A DNA stretch of 7,903 nt from Candidatus Saliniplasma halalkaliphilum (lineage in GTDB: Archaea > Thermoplasmatota > Thermoplasmata > Halarchaeoplasmatales > Halarchaeoplasmataceae), in NCBI GenBank assembly GCA_019594235.1, contig JAFDTG010000070.1, positions 1 to 7,903 of the forward strand. Reading direction: 5' to 3'. The stretch's first letter is position 1. The number at the start of each line of letters is the position of its first letter. The notes below the pieces were generated by a model. The model was not told the origin of the DNA. It made no database searches and worked only from the letters and a program-made list of their open reading frames with translations. Below, piece after piece: positions 6,500 to 7,903 of this stretch. The position numbers were made by a program, and so were the translations under genes.

Positions 6500-6534
6500 C
6501 ATTATATTTAATGACATATCATTAGAATACATTA
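6500..6534 (-). promoter_or_regulatory. Candidate operator: phased CATTA half-sites
   Basis: CATTA occurs at 6500-6504, 6520-6524 and 6530-6534, with its inverse TAATG at 6509-6513. Start-to-start steps are 9, 11 and 10 bp, about one helical turn each. Two of these make overlapping inverted repeats: CATTA-4-TAATG and TAATGA-4-TCATTA. They run from the TATA box down to the predicted transcription start of the RHH-sat operon, where a repressor would act. RHH dimers commonly bind such arrays. The half-sites are seen; the protein that binds them is inferred. Confidence 0.5.
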
Positions 6535-6540
6535 TAAATA
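6531..6540 (-). promoter_or_regulatory. TATA box of the RHH-sat-DHH-cysC operon
   Basis: The - strand reads TATTTATAAT, preceded by an A-rich BRE-like stretch. The predicted start is near 6510, giving a leader of about 36 nt that contains the AAGGAAGTGA ribosome site (6489-6479). The last CATTA half-site overlaps the box. A second copy of TTATTTATAAT lies at 6644-6634. Confidence 0.55.
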
Positions 6541-6584
6541 ATTTTTGGAAACACCTTTAAACCGTCTGTGGTGAGTATGTGGAT

Positions 6585-6590
6585 AAAAAA
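6585..6590 (-). terminator. Possible T-tract terminator of the coiled-coil gene
   Basis: A T6 run on the - strand lies about 65 nt past the stop of the 7638-6655 gene and ahead of the sulfate operon promoter. Archaeal termination often needs only such a run. I see no hairpin. Confidence 0.35.
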
Positions 6591-6654
6591 CTGATCAACT
6601 ATTAAGCACTAATTTTTATATCGTCACATCCATTATTATAAATAAAATCATTAG

Positions 6655-7638
6655 TTATTCATTTAAATGATCTAAAACTTCTATAAATTTATTTTTTAAT
6701 ATGTCCTCATGGGTACCAGGTTTATATATATTAAACTCTGATATAATTTTATCCTTAATCAATTTTCTAGGAGATTCTTTAAGATCGTGGACAGCATAGA
6801 AAAGGATATCTCTGAAGAATTTATCCTTATTGTTCCAACCTAACATATCCACCATTTCTTCATCCATATTGGCTATGAAGATGTCTTCTCTTATGTTTTT
6901 CAAAGCCTCAAGTTGTTTTTCATCTATAGGAATTTCTAAAATGACTTCATCCGTGATGGTATCATCTAAAACTTCATCTTCTGGTTCAACTTCTTCATTC
7001 TTAGAAACAAATTTTTTATCTTCATTGTACTCTTTATCAGTAAGATTTACAACATCCCAACGACCTTTTTTTTCCAAATCTACATAACCGCGATCTTTTA
7101 GACTTTGAATGATCTCTCTTAATTCTTCTTCATCTACATCGCCTAACTCATTTCTAAGAGAATAAACTGTTATTCCCTCTTCAGGTATCGTTGACATAAT
7201 ATCTGTTTCAATTTCTACTTCTCTCCCATCTAAATTTTCAATTTCTTCAAATTTATCATCAATTTTTAAAGAAACTTTTTTCAATTTTTCATTCGCTTTT
7301 TTATATTCTCCATCATCTGTCAGTTTTTTTACAGTTTTTAATCCCTTAATGATATCCTCACGATTGTGACCATTTTCTTTCAGATCGATCAATTTCTTTT
7401 TCCTAGATTTCAACTTTTCATACATATCCAATATGATATTAGCCTGTTCTATGGCCTTTTCAGAATATTTGATTGAGGCTTCATAATCTTGTTGGTTCTT
7501 CATATCCACCGCTTTACGGATTTTCTCTTTTACACCATTGACATTTATATTAGTAAATCTTGCTTCAGAAAGAAAAACTTTAGCTTCCATCAGTTTTTCT
7601 TCCATTTCCTCTTTTAAATCTCCAGCTTTATTAGTCAT
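6655..7638 (-). CDS. Uncharacterised coiled-coil / winged-helix protein
   Basis: I do not recognise this 327-residue protein. Residues 8-135 are almost all helical and highly charged, with paired helices and TPR-like periodicity: DYEASIKYSEKAIEQA (51-66) and GEYKKANEKLKKVSLKI (110-126). Residues 143-198 look like a winged helix: an N-terminal helix and strand (ITVYSLRNEL, 156-165), a recognition-type helix EEELREIIQSLKDRGYV (170-186), then a wing RWDVVNLT. A very acidic linker (201-232) leads to a mixed C-terminal domain (233-327) of unknown type. There is no signal peptide or membrane segment. The start is clear: GGGGAG stands 6 nt ahead of the ATG, behind an AT-rich TATA region. It may be a DNA-bound regulator or scaffold. 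Divergence from glnA raises a nitrogen link, but nothing in the protein shows it. Confidence 0.8.
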   Translation of the reverse strand: MTNKAGDLKEEMEEKLMEAKVFLSEARFTNINVNGVKEKIRKAVDMKNQQDYEASIKYSEKAIEQANIILDMYEKLKSRKKKLIDLKENGHNREDIIKGLKTVKKLTDDGEYKKANEKLKKVSLKIDDKFEEIENLDGREVEIETDIMSTIPEEGITVYSLRNELGDVDEEELREIIQSLKDRGYVDLEKKGRWDVVNLTDKEYNEDKKFVSKNEEVEPEDEVLDDTITDEVILEIPIDEKQLEALKNIREDIFIANMDEEMVDMLGWNNKDKFFRDILFYAVHDLKESPRKLIKDKIISEFNIYKPGTHEDILKNKFIEVLDHLNE

Positions 7639-7670
7639 ATGATTCTCCCCACTTCAGCTTAAATAAGAAA

Positions 7671-7686
7671 TTATATTATATAATAT
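7671..7686 (-). promoter_or_regulatory. TATA region of the coiled-coil gene, with 14-bp palindrome
   Basis: The AT-only stretch contains the perfect palindrome ATATTATATAATAT (7673-7686) and overlaps the expected TATA box of the - strand gene starting at 7638. Transcription would begin around 7650-7655, just ahead of the GGGGAG site. An operator is possible, but low complexity makes chance palindromes more likely here. Confidence 0.4.
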
Positions 7687-7716
7687 TTTTCGGTAGAACA
7701 ATCCACATATAAGAAT

Positions 7717-7751
7717 ATTTAAATCATATTTTAAACATTACCATTTAAATC
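7717..7751 (+). promoter_or_regulatory. Putative glnA promoter region with repeated ATTTAAATC
   Basis: ATTTAAATC occurs at 7717-7725 and again at 7743-7751, 26 bp apart. Each could be a TATA box: the first would start transcription near 7745 with a leader of about 28 nt, the second near 7770 with almost no leader. The weak GGTG at 7762-7765, 7 nt before the ATG, favours the first. I do not see the GGAA-N6-TTCC operator pattern of the nitrogen regulator NrpR. Confidence 0.4.
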
Positions 7752-7772
7752 GAATAACAATGGTGTAGATAC

Positions 7773-7903
7773 ATGGATAAAGAAGAAATCTTGAGTATTA
7801 TAGAGGTGGAGGAAGTAAAGTTTATCGAATTACAGTTTATGGATATTTTAGGAGGTGTGAAAACCGTATCCATACCTGCAAAACATCTTGAAAGAGCTAT
7901 AGA
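7773..7903 (+). CDS. glnA: Glutamine synthetase, N-terminal fragment (cut by window edge)
   Basis: Only 43 codons are present. They contain the start of the beta-Grasp domain of type I glutamine synthetase: VKFIELQFMDILGGVKTVSI fits the family pattern of a strand, then D-(I/L)-x-G and a second strand, followed by PAKHLERAIE. The enzyme makes glutamine from glutamate, ammonia and ATP in the cytoplasm; no active-site residue is inside the window. It is divergent from the coiled-coil gene, sharing a 134-bp intergenic region. The frame is open to the last base. The short fragment limits certainty, but the match is characteristic. Confidence 0.85.
   Translation, partial: MDKEEILSIIEVEEVKFIELQFMDILGGVKTVSIPAKHLERAI

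Noticed and set aside
6560..6595. Possible C/D box small RNA on the + strand (TGAGTA ... CTGA)
   Set aside because: The C box does not match RTGATGA and the spacing to CTGA is too short for a guide.
6541..6654. Small protein gene in the gap before the sulfate operon
   Set aside because: The ATG and GTG frames I followed on both strands stop within a few codons (for example the - strand ATG near 6632), and none has a ribosome site.
1..7903. CRISPR arrays, insertion sequences, att sites or phage genes
   Set aside because: I see no spaced direct repeats, terminal inverted repeats or transposase/integrase motifs. The genes are metabolic, regulatory or transport genes.

Overview
The window reads as ordinary single-copy chromosome of a low-GC archaeon, most likely a euryarchaeon. 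The evidence is a stand-alone CTP-dependent riboflavin kinase of the DUF120 type, an archaeal COG1412-type PIN protein, TATA-box promoters about 26 bp ahead of genes, several starts with no Shine-Dalgarno sequence, and an archaeal-style zinc-binding ATP sulfurylase. I cannot name the lineage. There are ten protein genes, the last cut by the window edge, and no rRNA, tRNA, CRISPR array, transposase or phage gene that I can see.

Layout. At the left, purQ (purine biosynthesis) is on the + strand behind a 132-nt leader. It converges on a long - strand block, and the two stop codons touch (TGATCA, 958-963). Read in its own direction (right to left), that block holds: a ribbon-helix-helix regulator (6474-6247), sat (6235-5093), a DHH phosphoesterase (5083-4088), cysC (4074-3493), a PIN-domain protein (3471-3118), ribK (3094-2690), a two-helix K+ channel-like protein with an RCK domain (2636-1617) and a TrkA/RCK protein (1620-961). 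Further right, a - strand coiled-coil/winged-helix protein of unknown function (7638-6655) is divergent from the 5' end of a glutamine synthetase gene (7773 to the edge).

The core is a four-gene sulfate-activation operon, RHH-sat-DHH-cysC. ATP sulfurylase makes APS, APS kinase makes PAPS, and I infer that the DHH phosphoesterase removes the product PAP. The RHH protein probably controls the operon: helically phased CATTA/TAATG half-sites lie over and just downstream of its TATA box. No reductase, sulfotransferase or transporter is present, so whether PAPS serves reduction or sulfation is open.

The second interesting unit is the channel/TrkA pair. The channel's pore loop carries TLGSYP where TVGYGD is expected, and a second RCK protein is encoded separately in a 4-nt ATGA overlap. 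The genes from the PIN protein to the channel lack Shine-Dalgarno sequences but have TATA-like boxes about 26-36 nt ahead of their ATGs. They may therefore be separate leaderless or short-leader transcripts, unlike the Shine-Dalgarno-driven sulfate operon.
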